Positions 1 through 12,700 of a stretch of DNA of 64,000 nucleotides are shown one piece after another (the stretch's first letter is position 1; each line of letters starts with the position of its first letter). The position numbers and the translations under genes were made by a program. Location: NCBI GenBank assembly GCA_006937955.1, contig SSNP01000123.1:144337-208336 (forward strand), written 5' to 3'. A model generated the notes under the pieces. The model was given only the letters and a program-made list of their open reading frames with translations, had not been told where the DNA came from and ran no database searches. The stretch is from Pachypanchax playfairii. Its lineage: Eukaryota; Chordata; Actinopteri; Cyprinodontiformes; Aplocheilidae.

Positions 1-425
1 GAAAAGAGAAAGAAGGGACAGATGGATAAAAGGGACTGAAAGATTTACAAATGGATACTGGCTGCGTTTGCAGGATGCATCTGTGGATATACATTCATGA
101 CATTTGCAGGGCCAATGTCCACATTCATGTGGATTTACCCCCTAACAAACTCCCAAATGGCATGTTTGGTCCAATGAGTTAATTAGCTGCATGCATCAGT
201 ACTCATCCTGGTCCCATATGTATCCTCCACACCTGGTGCCATTCCTCTCAGATTCACTGAGCACATCCCATCTTAGCATAATTCACCCATTTCACACATG
301 CAGGTTTGCTTCATTTGCTAGATAAATAAAAGAGTGTTAATGAGTGATACCTGCATCAGTGTACCTCATCAGATGCAGCCTGAAGGTGTTACAGCGATCC
401 TGCTCTGTGTGTCTGCCTTTTCCAG
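1..425. other. Cadherin intron, no other feature seen
   Basis: Non-coding sequence 5' of exon A, ending in a normal pyrimidine tract and AG. Confidence 0.6.
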
Positions 426-720
426 CTGCACACAGACATGGACAGAGGAGACGGACACACCAAATACATGCTGGAGGGGGAGGGAGTCGGCTCTGTGTTT
501 GTTATCGACAGCAACACAGGAAACATACACGTCACCAAGTCTCTGGACCGGGAGGAGAAAGACCAGTATCGTCTCATTGCAACAGCTTTGGACCGTGAGA
601 CCGGCCGAGCCCTGGAGCCTTCCTCTGAGTTCATCATCAGAGTGCAGGACATTAACGACAACCCGCCTGTCTTCCCCAGTGAACCCTATGTTGCCATGGT
701 GCCAGAGATGGCCAACATTG
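426..720 (+). CDS. Cadherin exon A: EC1 to start of EC2
   Basis: Opens with LHTDMDRGDGHTKY after a pyrimidine-rich acceptor and runs to the EC1-EC2 linker DINDNPPVF. It is 295 nt, phase 0 in and phase 1 out. The donor is GTACGA. Confidence 0.88.
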
Positions 721-3700
721 GTACGACCGATTCTCGTGCCTGAATCCTTGACAGGTGTAAAATGCCAGCAGTCTTGTTTTGTCAAAGAGCAGCGACTTTG
801 CTCAACTTGAGTTCCTGCTTCTTTTAAAGAGTCATGTATCAGTTCACTGGTCACATGTTTAATTTGTAGTGGGCTGTGATTTACTGAAACTTTCTGCATC
901 GTGTAACAATTAATTAGCTGCAAATATGAAACTTAGTATGTCTTTATAAAATTCAAACCACTTTTGTTATTTTTAACCAATCTGTCTTTTATTTATTGGT
1001 ATTTTGTGGACATATTCTGTTTACACTAAATTTAACATAAATGTCCTGGTTGAACACTCATTAAGAAAATACTGTGGTATGAAGGTAAATGTCCACAATA
1101 TAAATGTCTGCAGTAAAGTCTACGTGTTGATAAAGAGAAGCCTCTTGCTTCCACTAACACACACACAATAACTAAATTATTATTCAGTTTTTAGGAATCA
1201 GAATCACAGTTGTGTTACTTTTTCTTGTTAACATGCTAACAAGAGGCACATGGAGCTTACAGCAGCATTTTTTTGTTTTTCAAATGCCTTATTATGAACT
1301 ATAAATAATTCATCTATTGAAAAATAATTCCAATTCATTCAGCAATGTTTTAGTTATTTTTGTTATAGACTCACAGACAGCATGACTGAAAATATTTAAA
1401 CTTGTTCTAAAATTGATGGATTATTTCTTTTTTGTCGTTACTTGGCAATAAATGTCCCACTGATGGAAAGCTTACAACTGTGGCTTCATATGATGTAATA
1501 AACAGACTTGCTGATGGTAAAAGATTTATTACCAAAAGACGTTTTTACAACAAAGAAATAATCCACCAAACTCAAATATCCTTACTTTTATGCCAAAATA
1601 TCTGTTTTTATTATAGAATCAAGTTTCCAAATTTAACCATAATATACTGATATCAAGCCAAATCAATTTGCAGCACAGAAAGACATTTAGAACGATGTGT
1701 GAGCATGGAGAGACACCATGAAACATAATTATCCGTTCCACTCAACAGGTTTATATCCTGAATAATCAAAGGAAGGATTCAGGATTATATTTTGTGACTT
1801 TAAAGTGAAAAGGTCATTTATGTGAAAGCTTGTGATTTTTTCTCTGTTTAACAGGCACATCAGTAATCCAAGTCACAGCTGTAGATGCTGATGATCCAAC
1901 ATATGGAAACAGCGCCCGGCTGGTGTACGGGATAATCCACGGCCAGGACTTTTTCTCAGTGGATCCCCAAACTGGTCTGTCCATATACTCCCATTTACCG
2001 CTCATCCTATTTAAAGAACATTTAACCATCATATGATTTTACTTTGTGTAGTTAATCCCCTTTTTTTTCTTTCCCACCAAATGTTCAGCTAAAACTTACG
2101 TTTTATTCAACATGTTCAGAAATAGAGGTGGCCTGGAGTCACATTTTGAAACATCCTAATTCCAAAATGTATGACTCAGTTTGATGTTAATGTGGAGAGA
2201 CGTTGTGTCACAGTGAAATTTGTAACTGTTGTGATTTCTGCTGTACGTCCCACTCTCCTTTCCACCAGGCATCATTCGGACAGCGGTACCTGACATGGAC
2301 AGAGAGACGCAGGATGAATATCTGGTCGTCCTCCAGGCAAAAGACATGGGCGGACACTTGGGCGGGTTATCAGGCACTACAACCGTCACTGTGAAGCTGA
2401 GCGACGTCAACGACAACCCCCCTCATTTCAGAAGGAGTAAGCATTACCTTTTCAGATCAACACTTAACTGATGGCTGCTCTCGATCTCTGCAGCTGCAGA
2501 AAATGTGTAGATGTAAGTGAGTGAAACTTAAATGATGAAATATCTTGTAATGACACTGGTGACAGCAGGCTGATATTTTCTTGGCTCCTTTGGGTCCTGG
2601 TTGCCTTGACAGGTTGAAGCTTTAAGAAGCTAAACAGCATGTCAGTTGACTTTTTCTCATTGAAATAGCAAATGAAATAACAAAAGCTGTGCCAAAGGCA
2701 TTGATATGAAAATCCCCATGTGGTCCCTGAAGCACAAATGGGCTGCATCTGGACATGGAAGAGTGAAAGATCATGTCCCCTTTTTATCCAAGCTTTTTCC
2801 TTTTTCATACTATTAATATTTCATCTTATAGTTCAGTGCTTTCTGCTTCAATAGACAGCGAAATCACTGCAGAATATGTCTAACACTTTCAGGCAGACCC
2901 TCCATTTTTTTTATATATACTACCTCTTCTCAGTCTGTTTTCTTCCTTTTCCTACTTTGTCTTCCGAGCAGTCTTTGCTTACTGCCATTCATCTTGATGT
3001 TTAAAGCCTCATTTCTGTATGTTGATATACATGACTTTGTAGAAGCAATATTATAATTCTAAATGCTAGCAGCATGTTATTTATTTACTGATATCTGACT
3101 GGATATCCCCTCGCTCCCCACATCAATGTGTGCCATTATTTTTACTTTGACAGTAATGCTACAGTTTAAGCGAAGGGCTCATTTAGTATGCTCTTTGAAA
3201 GTCAAGAATTTTTTTATGTGCTTCTTTTTGTGGCACAGACAGACACTGATTTGATTGCCCTGAAATATTTTCTTATGATTTGTTGCATGTTGCCGTGCAG
3301 CTCCACAACAAGCAGAACTCATCACGGGATGCCAAGTAAAAGACACGACCTGACACAGATCACTGGCTGCCCTTTCATGCCTGCAGAGTGGACGGACCGT
3401 AATCCAAGCTAAACAATAACAGCACAGCAGATTAACTCTGCAGGGCTGTAATTCTCTATTTAGTAAATGGGATTGTGTTTTGCTTTATATTTCTGTGGCC
3501 AAGTTCCCAGAACCCAAACTTAACTGAAACATAAGAGCGCAGACTTCCACCAAGCAGCTCATTTACCCCATAATATAATTTGCACAAAAAAATTAATAGT
3601 CTTTCATTTATTTTATCAACATTACTGGAAAACTCAGTTGTTACTGAAAACAATCCCTTAGCATTTAGAATCAATTTCATATTATTATTAGTTCAATAAA

Positions 3701-6700
3701 TTCAACCTGCATAAAAAGGTTTTCGCTGTTTTCCTAAAAAGAGCTGATATTACCTAATTCTGTCACTTACAGTTTTGTCACAAAATGCAAATCAATTTTT
3801 TATATAATTTGAATATTTAAAACCTTTCTCAATCACAGAATGTTAAGACTTAAATACTCTGTTACTAGATACAGTTTCCAAAGTTTAAGAGTTAACTGAA
3901 AGTCTGTCATAGATTAAAGGTTCTTCTTTAAACACTCTTGGTGAAATGAAGAACGTAAATTAATTTACATCGATTAAGGTAAAACAGGTAAAAACATCTC
4001 ACACTTTTGACTTTTCCTTGTATGTTTTTACTGCAGTGTGAATCTGTCAGAGGAACATGTTGATCACTTGCCACATACATTATTACATTGTCTCGAGGAG
4101 CAGCTCACTGTTTATAAATTGAAAACCCTGATTCTAAATCCAAGTATGAAACTAGCTGGGATCAAATGCAGATTTTGTGCCACAGAGAAAATCCCAAAAT
4201 CACATGAGTCAGTAGTATTCCTCCCATCTACTTTGGAGACTGCAGTGAATACAGGATGTCAACTTATTACACACTAAGCCTGAGACACAGTTAACACTTT
4301 ACTCGTGCATCGGTTTTCTCATGAAGTTGAAAAACAAATCGATATCTGATGACACTGACAGCAGACAGACAGGACGGAGCAGAACAGGTTTGTAAGAACA
4401 GAATTTTCAGACTGATCAGACAAATAGTGAGTAACGTCCACAAATCTGTTACATCAGTATTTATTCCCATGCACGCAGCACAGAGGAGTCATTTCTCTGC
4501 TGCTGCTTCTTTTCTCCCTCTGCACTTTTTGCTAGACATGAAAGCAGAAGTGAGAGGGAATTATCATTACTGTGTTTCTGTTGCTTTTAAACTCTTTACA
4601 TTTTATTATTCTTAACTTTGAAAATAACTGAAGGGGTTATATGGTGGAGAGTGATGGTGGGGAAACCAAATGCAGGCTGATGAAAATAAAGCACTTCAAC
4701 TCAAATACCAAAAAGGAACTGAATAGAAGGGAAAGTAAGAAAGGTAAGACAGAGTTCAAAACAAAGACCTGACAAAGTGAAATCAAGACTAAACTGGCTA
4801 AACCTCAGTGACTCTCCCAACGTGTTCCCAGGCCAGAGAGGAAACCCCATCATAGTGCTCATTATGGTTTAAATGTGATCAGAAAGTGACATACGTTCTC
4901 AGTGGAGCTCAGCTTGAATGGTTTTGGATGGTTTCCTTGCTGAGGCCTTCAGATCAGCTTGAGGTTGCATTTCATCTTGTGTTCAAGTCCGGTGGTCTTT
5001 AAAACATGAAGCTGTTGGAGAGATCTTTAACGTGGAGGTCTAAAATCTGTCTCTGAGCTCCATCAGCTTGGTCTGCGTGTTAGATAACCTGCAAGGGTAC
5101 CCGACCACATCACCATGCACAGGGGCCATTGTCTTTTTCCAGCTGGATGAAGGACCACGAAAGTTGATTCAGGCTGGGCAGAAATCATGGCTGCTAAAGA
5201 TGTTGGAGAAGTCAGGTAGGGTGTGATGCATCAGCCCCCGTTGTCATCAGATGAGCCTCTGGTGGAGGTGTTACAGTGTGGACAGGTGTGTCCAATGTGA
5301 TTTCCTGATTTTTTAAATTACAGACCTCACTAGTCTTTTTAAGTGGGGCAACTTGCACAGTTGGTGGCTGTCCAAATACTTTTGCCCTATTGTAAACTGT
5401 TGCATGAACTTTTCACATTTTCCATAGATTTTATCCAGAAGCCAAATATCCCCAACTTTTTGTGAGAAGTGTGTTTGTCTTAGTTTGTATAGAAAAAAAT
5501 TATTTTAGCTGAGCTTTGATGTTATGAAACCCAAAATGATTTAATTTTTTAAAATTAGAATTGCATGTCTTTTAACATTATTTTTTGTCATGGTTCAGTT
5601 ACCAGGGGGGTTTGTTTCGAGCTCCAAGTGCGACCCAACTCCAAACACACAGCGAGAAACAGGTTTAGGCGATTAACAGTGTTTAATATGTACAGTGCTC
5701 CAAATACAAACAAGTGTAAACTGTACAGGTGATGATAACTCAGGACGGGAACTGGTGCGGGACAGGAACGGTCCTGGTTGAGAGAGAGAGAGGTTAGTGA
5801 CAGGTGGAGAGACCAGCTGCGGTGTGCGGGGATCGTGCTCTTTAAACCCACGGTGACGTGATGCCGTGCTGTCGTGAGGAGGGATCCGGAGGTGCTGCCG
5901 CAGGGGTGGTGATCCAGGCTGTCAGAGAAGTGCGAGGAGGTCCGGGGCCGTGAGCTGTACGTGTGCAGGCGTGACTGCAGCAGGGTGACAGCAGCGTGCT
6001 GACCGGGACGGCGTGGATCCAGAGAAACCAGAGACAGACAGGGAGCCAGAGGGAAGAAGCTAGTCGCGTGCTCTCGCAACAGAGCTTGTAGAGTCCGTGA
6101 AGCCAGTCCTCACTGGAGGCGGGTCGACTACCGCACTGAGGCACTGGTGACTGGAGAAACGCTCCAGGACACGGGGCTGAGGTTAAAGGAAGAGAAGGCA
6201 GGTTAGTCACAATAATAATACTCTCTGGCATGTAATGCGCTCTGGCCACTCTGTTACCACGGGAAGTTAGTGGAACAAACTGGCGTCTGTCTGTGGTTCC
6301 TCCTCTGCTTGAGTACCCAGCTCTCCTGAGCTGGGTAATGATCCACACCTGAGTCCAATGATCCCTGCTGACACGCCCTGCAAAACAATTAAGCACACGG
6401 AGAAACACACACACCACCCACCAGCAGCAGAGATCCTGACATTTTTCCTGTCTAGAGGAACACAAAGTTCACTATATCCTTAAATAAATTAGTGACCAGC
6501 CATATTTTTAATTGCAAGATTTTTATTTTGTTTTGTCCTGTTTTATTTCTCTAACTCTGCATCAGGAATAAATCAAATAGAAGCTCAAGAAATTGACATG
6601 AAATCTTGAATTTTCTTGTCTGATGAAGACTAAAAGAGGCTCTTCCATTAAAAACGTTTTTCTGAGGTTTCTGTTGAATATTTTAGCTCCACAGGTGTTC

Positions 6701-9700
6701 TTACCTTCATAGTGGGTGTGAAAACAGGTCAACAACTTCTCTTTCAGTTTTAAGCTCTCAAACTACGCAGGTGGCGATAAAACCTGAGTTCGAACGGCCT
6801 GTATCTATTCTGTCACAGCTCATTGGCTTGTTGGTATTCATCAGTTCCGGCAGTTGAGACCACACCTAGCATGCTGCTGGCTAAAAGCTGTAGCATAAAC
6901 ACGTATCAAACCGGAAGAGACTATGTATCCTGTTGCCATGCGCAGCGGGGCAGGAAACAGTATGCCTTGCTCTCATAGGCTAGTTTGTTAGCCAATCAGA
7001 GTCCAGCAAATTCAAATAATGAATATTAATGAGTTGCAGCCCAAAACCTGAAGAATCTTGACACAGAGAGATTGAAATGCCTGTTAATCAGTGTTTCCTG
7101 ACGTTTTTTTAGATATAAAAAGTTTCAAATTACAGGTTAGTGCTTAAGAAATAACCACAAAGTCATGAAATTTATGTGAAATGGCCTCTTTAAGAACCCA
7201 CTACAGACTGAGTTAAACCTTAAACAATGTCTTTCATCTGATGTGCATGAATGTTGCCACAATAAAGACAATCCTCAGCACACATGTTGAATACATTTTT
7301 ACAGTGAACCAGTGAGGCACTTGTGAGCTTTAGTTTGAAACTACCTGGAGAAGTAAAAAGAAATCTAAAAATGGGGCACAGACTCTTCCTTTCATTGTTT
7401 TGTTTTTTCCTGCAGGTTCATGGTCCTTCTCCGTCTCAGAGCTGGCAGCACCAGGTGTGGAGGTAGGCCGTCTCACTGCCACCGATCCTGACCTCGGAGA
7501 GAATGCACATCTGGAGTTTACCATCATGGACGCGGAGGAAGCAGACATATTCAATGTGACTGGAAGAAACAAAGAGGCTGTTATCATCCTCAACAAGGTG
7601 ACCGACTGCAGACGGGTACAGAGTCTGAATACAGCAGCTGTTTTCATAGCAAAAAGGTGTTAAAACACACTTCTTTTAGTCAGTTTAACATTTCAAACAC
7701 CATCTGTTGCTCATCACATCTAACCTGCAGGGCTCTACAGTACGCTGCTAATGAGTGACAATGAACTGGACATCAGCTGGTACAAAACTGGAGCTCATTT
7801 TTGAAGTGAGAGCTCATTAAAAACAGCCAGTGCATCATTGTCCTTTTACTTTCGGGGCTTTTAACAAAACTGTGCCTTTACAGATACAGTCATTGTGCTG
7901 TAACAGAGTAAATTAAGAAGAATAGTTTTCTGATTAAAAAGAATTAACTGGGTTAAATAAACACAGTCTCAAATGGAAGATTTCAGATTTATATGGAGAT
8001 AAACATCAGTGATAAAACCGTCTTAAACTAGAAAGTACTTGGAGTCATAACAGGGAGCATGTGATGTTCTGTATATTTTTACAGGATTTTTTTTAGGCGT
8101 TAGTTGAGGAAGTAAAAGGGAAAAAGTCAAAATCTTGCAATGAAAAAGAATCATTTGTTTTGTTTGTCATTTTCAATCTGTCCTGAAAAGTTCCAGTCAG
8201 ATTTGTTCATAACATTTAAAATTAGATCTTTAACAAACAAACAAACCAATAAATAAATGAAAACATGAACTCTAAGGCAAACATAAATAAACTCTCATGA
8301 CAATGTGGGGAATAATATCTTAAAGGCCTGTTAGGCTAAGGAGCATTATGACCCTCAGGGGCCCTCTGGGCCCCCTCTTAGCACCAATACTCACAAACCC
8401 CATTCAGGCCCAGGAGGTCAAAACACTGTCATCATGTGTAGAGTTCAATTAAGAGTAAATATTCATGAGACTCACACTTTTACATGGATCAGCTGTTGTT
8501 CCTAAAACATAAAACAAGGATACAAACATCATACTGTCAGCATCACACAGCACGACAACCACTTCATACATGGACAGCTTGATGGATCTTACCTTTAGAA
8601 ATTAGGTTTTTTCTTGTCCCCTTCTTTAGTCCACGTCCCAACACCGAACCCTCCCAATGTGACCCCTGCAGCAGGTGATTTTACAGCTTTTATTCTCTAT
8701 TAAAAGCTACTTTATCTGCATTTTTAAAAAAGAAAATCATTTATTAAAAGTAACTTTTTTCTTCCATTAGCTAATCCTTATTTTAGCCATGTGCTGTTGT
8801 CAGACTGCCTGTTTGTTACCTCAAACAGAGAAACTGATTCTAAATCAGATAAACTGTCAGTCGTCAACTGACTAAAAGAAAAACTGCTCTGGAATCAGTA
8901 TGAACAGATCTCCTGCTCCCACTCACTAATATTAGCCAAATGTAATTCAGTGTAATGAGATTTATTCTAAAATCCTACTTTTAAAGTTTTTATCTCATTC
9001 TGATAGGATAACAGTTTTTAGCTTAAATTCTAGATTTATTGTTTATCACTTTAGTCCCTGAGAGAAGGGCAACATGCCCAGGTTGCTCCATATGATAGAT
9101 CTCAGCTAGGTGTTAGGACTGCAATAAGTTATAGACTAAAATATTCCAAGTGTCATGGAATCATGTTCTGCAACATATTTGACAATGAAAAGCAGATTGA
9201 GATGTTAGAAGGTCAGATGCTGAAGAACATGGAACAAACTGCATGGAGAGAAGTTTTACAACAGGAAGGAAGTGAGGAAAACTTGGGTTTAAATTAATAT
9301 CACACTAAATACAACTTTAAATTTTCAATTATATACATATAACATATACAAGCATATAATACCAGCATGTATATTTATCACCAGCCTTTTGCTTTTCAGA
9401 AGCAAGCAACAAATATTTTAATGTAATTGATTTGTCAGTTTTTCAGATATTGCATTAAAATCTGGTGTTATTGTAGCCGAGACTCTGAGCAATAAATGAT
9501 CGGTGAGATCTTTGCTTTAAACGTTCCCATTAATGTTTAGAGTCAACCCTGTTAGCACAATATTTTATAACCCACACAACAGATAGTTAATGACATTTTC
9601 ATAAAGTAAATCACTGGATATTTAACTTACGGAGTGTCCTATTCAAAATAGATAGCACAGACAATCAACCCTAGGAAACATGGAAAGAGTATCACTCAGC

Positions 9701-12700
9701 ATATGTAGAGATATGGAGCTACACTTTATATATGGTAGTAGCAGAGAGGTACTCACAACAGGGATGCAACAATGCCACTTTTTTCAAACCGATATGATAC
9801 TTGGATCTGAGTACTCGCCGGTACCGATACTTCTACCACACAAAAAATGCAATGAATTGGAAGACAGGTTTTATTTTCCTTCTCTGCTTGTTACAACAAA
9901 TGGTGGTGAATTAGATCAAAAGTAAAATATTAATAAAAATGACGACAAAACTAAAATCCATCCATCTATTTTCTGAACCTTTCATAAATCACAAGGTGAG
10001 TGGATCTCAAATGCAGAGAGGCAGAGAATGGCAGGCTCAAATAAAAAGAGTTTTAGGAACAAACACAGGATGGAGAAAAAACAAACACAAATAAGCTGCT
10101 CACTGTGGGAGACAGGTCCACTCACTGTGGGAGACAGGTCCACTCACTGTGAGGAGGCAGGCAGAAGTCCAAGAAACCAAGGTGAGGAAAAAACTTAAAA
10201 TCCCAAAATTCAAAAAACGTAGCAATTACTACGATTCCAAGCATACAAAGGACAACAACATGATACAAGAGACCTAATCAAACAACGGTCCGGCACTGAA
10301 CTGACAGATAGCTCCAACCTTCATTAGTGCCGGACCCAGACGAGACACAGGTGTAGACAATGACCTAATAGACAAAGGTGAAGCACAGGAAATGGGATGA
10401 CCGTATATGGAACACAGACTGTTAAAACCAATGAGACACACAGATCCTAAACATGAAAACACAGCACAGAAGACCAAGACAACAACAATTCAAAAGTTAA
10501 ACAATAAACACACCATGATTAAACATAAAGACAAGATACTATAAACAAACCTAAATCTAAACTAAACTCAACAACTAGATATAAAACACACAATGACATA
10601 AACCCCTTAAACAACAAAACTCAAAAGACCAACAGCAAAACATACACAGGAGACCGTGGCTATCTCCACGGCTCCTGACAACCTGCTTCTTCCTGTTCAA
10701 GGTCGCAGGGAGCTGGTGCCTGTCTCCAGCTGTCAATGGACGAGAGACAGGGTACACCTTGGACAGGTCACCAGTCCATCACAGGGCCAAATCAAAAATT
10801 TCAAGTGAAAATAAACATTTTCTGTGTTTTAAGTATCGGTTCATGGTATCTGTTAACTAACTGATACAAGTATACATTAGAATTATATCCTGATATCAGA
10901 TGCCAGTATCGGTGCATCCCTAACACAGACTCTGAGTGCTAACAGGTTGTGGGACGTCTTACCATATTTTATCTTTTAAAACTTGACCAAAAAAGTCAGA
11001 ACTGGTCTTTGTTTAAAACTCATGAAATGATCTGCATCCCTTTAATATTCATGCAAGAAAGACCTTAAATAAATGAAAATCTGCTGCTTGTGTCTGTTTG
11101 ATCTTCAACCAACAGCTTCTGGATTACGAAACCCGCAACTCGTACACTTTTTCTGTGGAAGTTGCAAATCCTCTCGTGGATCCCAGATACATTCGGAAAG
11201 GACCCTTTAAGGACCAGGCAACAGTCCGTGTCATGATCCTTAATGCTGATGAGCCGCCACGATTCTCTCAGGCTTTGTACCATCTGGATGTGTCGGAGAA
11301 CTGCCCCCCTATCTGCTCCGTTGGCCGAGTCTATGCTGTGGACCCAGACACGGGACAGAGCTCCAACATTAGGTGACTACAGCACCATCAATCATAGTGT
11401 GTCTCTCCACACACGCCCCCCCCTCTGCATTTCCTGATTGTGACTTCTTTCCGTATCGTAGGTACTCCATCGATCCCCAGTCAGACCCCGAGGCTTTGTT
11501 CCGCATCTCTTCTGACACGGGTTTTATCAATGCAGTGATGGAGTTGGACCGTGAGGAGGAGCAGTGGCATAACATCACAGTCATCGCCACACAGAGGGGT
11601 ATGACAGCGCCTCCTTCCCCGGGGCGCCGTGAGCGTAGCACATCCTCCCAAAGTCATATTTCACTGAGGGGGGGTGCAATGTTATAATGTTAGAAATTCT
11701 GTGATAATTTCAACATTAGTGTCGGTGTCCTTTTCTCTCAGACAACCCAAATCTTGTGTCAAGGGTTGTGGTTGCCATAGAGACACTCGACCAGAATGAC
11801 AATGCGCCGGAGTTGGACAGGCAATACACAACATCAGTATGTGACTCCAGCGCCCCCGGTCAGGTCCGTTCTGCTTTGTTTTTCTGCCTGATAAAACATT
11901 AAACTCAAGGCTTTTGATTGTCGTCATTCTCTTTCAGACTGAAAGGAAAGTTTTGACGTCTGGAACTTATTTTTATCTCAATTTTTACTTTAAATCACAA
12001 GCAGTGTGTGTTTACTGCAACCGCTTCACCACTGAAGCCTCTCTAGTGGGTTGATTTTAGAAAATGATACTAGATTTAAAACATTTAAGGACTCCAGTGA
12101 GCCAATTATATTGGGAGAGTTAAAGATAAATTTTATTTTCGAGCAGCTGCTGCTGGAAATATTGAGTTTTATTCGAGCAGTTTTCCCTGGGGGCAAACCT
12201 CAAGAGCTGCTCCGTGAAAACTTCTTGATGGAGAAATAATATAAAAATGTCAATTCTTTGAATGTTTTTTCCTACAAAATCACGAGTTCTTGCTACATTT
12301 TGCATGAGTCAACACAAAAAATGTATTTTTGATGGATTGTTGAGTCACAGCAGTATTTTGATCCGTGTTCTTCAGGTCGTCCAGGTTTTACGAGCCATCG
12401 ACAAAGATCAAGGAGGACAGGACACGCCAGTCCACTTCACAATCCCCCCCGAGTCCAGCTCAGCCCTCAACCTCACCATCAGGGAAACTGGAGGTTGTTT
12501 ATTACAAATCTAACACTAAATTCACCCCTAAAATTAGTTTCCTGCTCGTTGTACTGAGACAAACAGCTTGATTTGTGTGTATTTTGTCACGTGATCAGGT
12601 GTGACTGCCAGCCTGGTTCTCCAGTCAGCCTTGGAGCCCCTTCCTGGCTTTTCCTCATCTCTGCTCACCCTCTACGTGCCAGTAGTGCTGCGTGACGGGG

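Larger units (their letters stand above)
9759..10922. mobile_element. hAT-like non-autonomous transposon carrying nested insertions
   Basis: Begins CAGGGATGCA and ends TGCATCCCTA, an inverted repeat of the CAGGGATGCACCGATA type common among fish hAT-like MITEs. The next bases inside each end also mirror one another (GATACTTG and CAAGTATAC). Flanks do not show a clean 8-bp duplication. The interior contains a SINE (9957-10790), itself interrupted. Confidence 0.6.

Noticed and set aside
369..923. 184-codon minus-strand ORF
   Set aside because: Antisense of cadherin exon A, whose plus-strand frame has clear domain motifs.
5588..6465. Minus-strand ORFs of 163 and 207 codons
   Set aside because: They lie within the solo LTR, overlap each other in different frames and show no domain.
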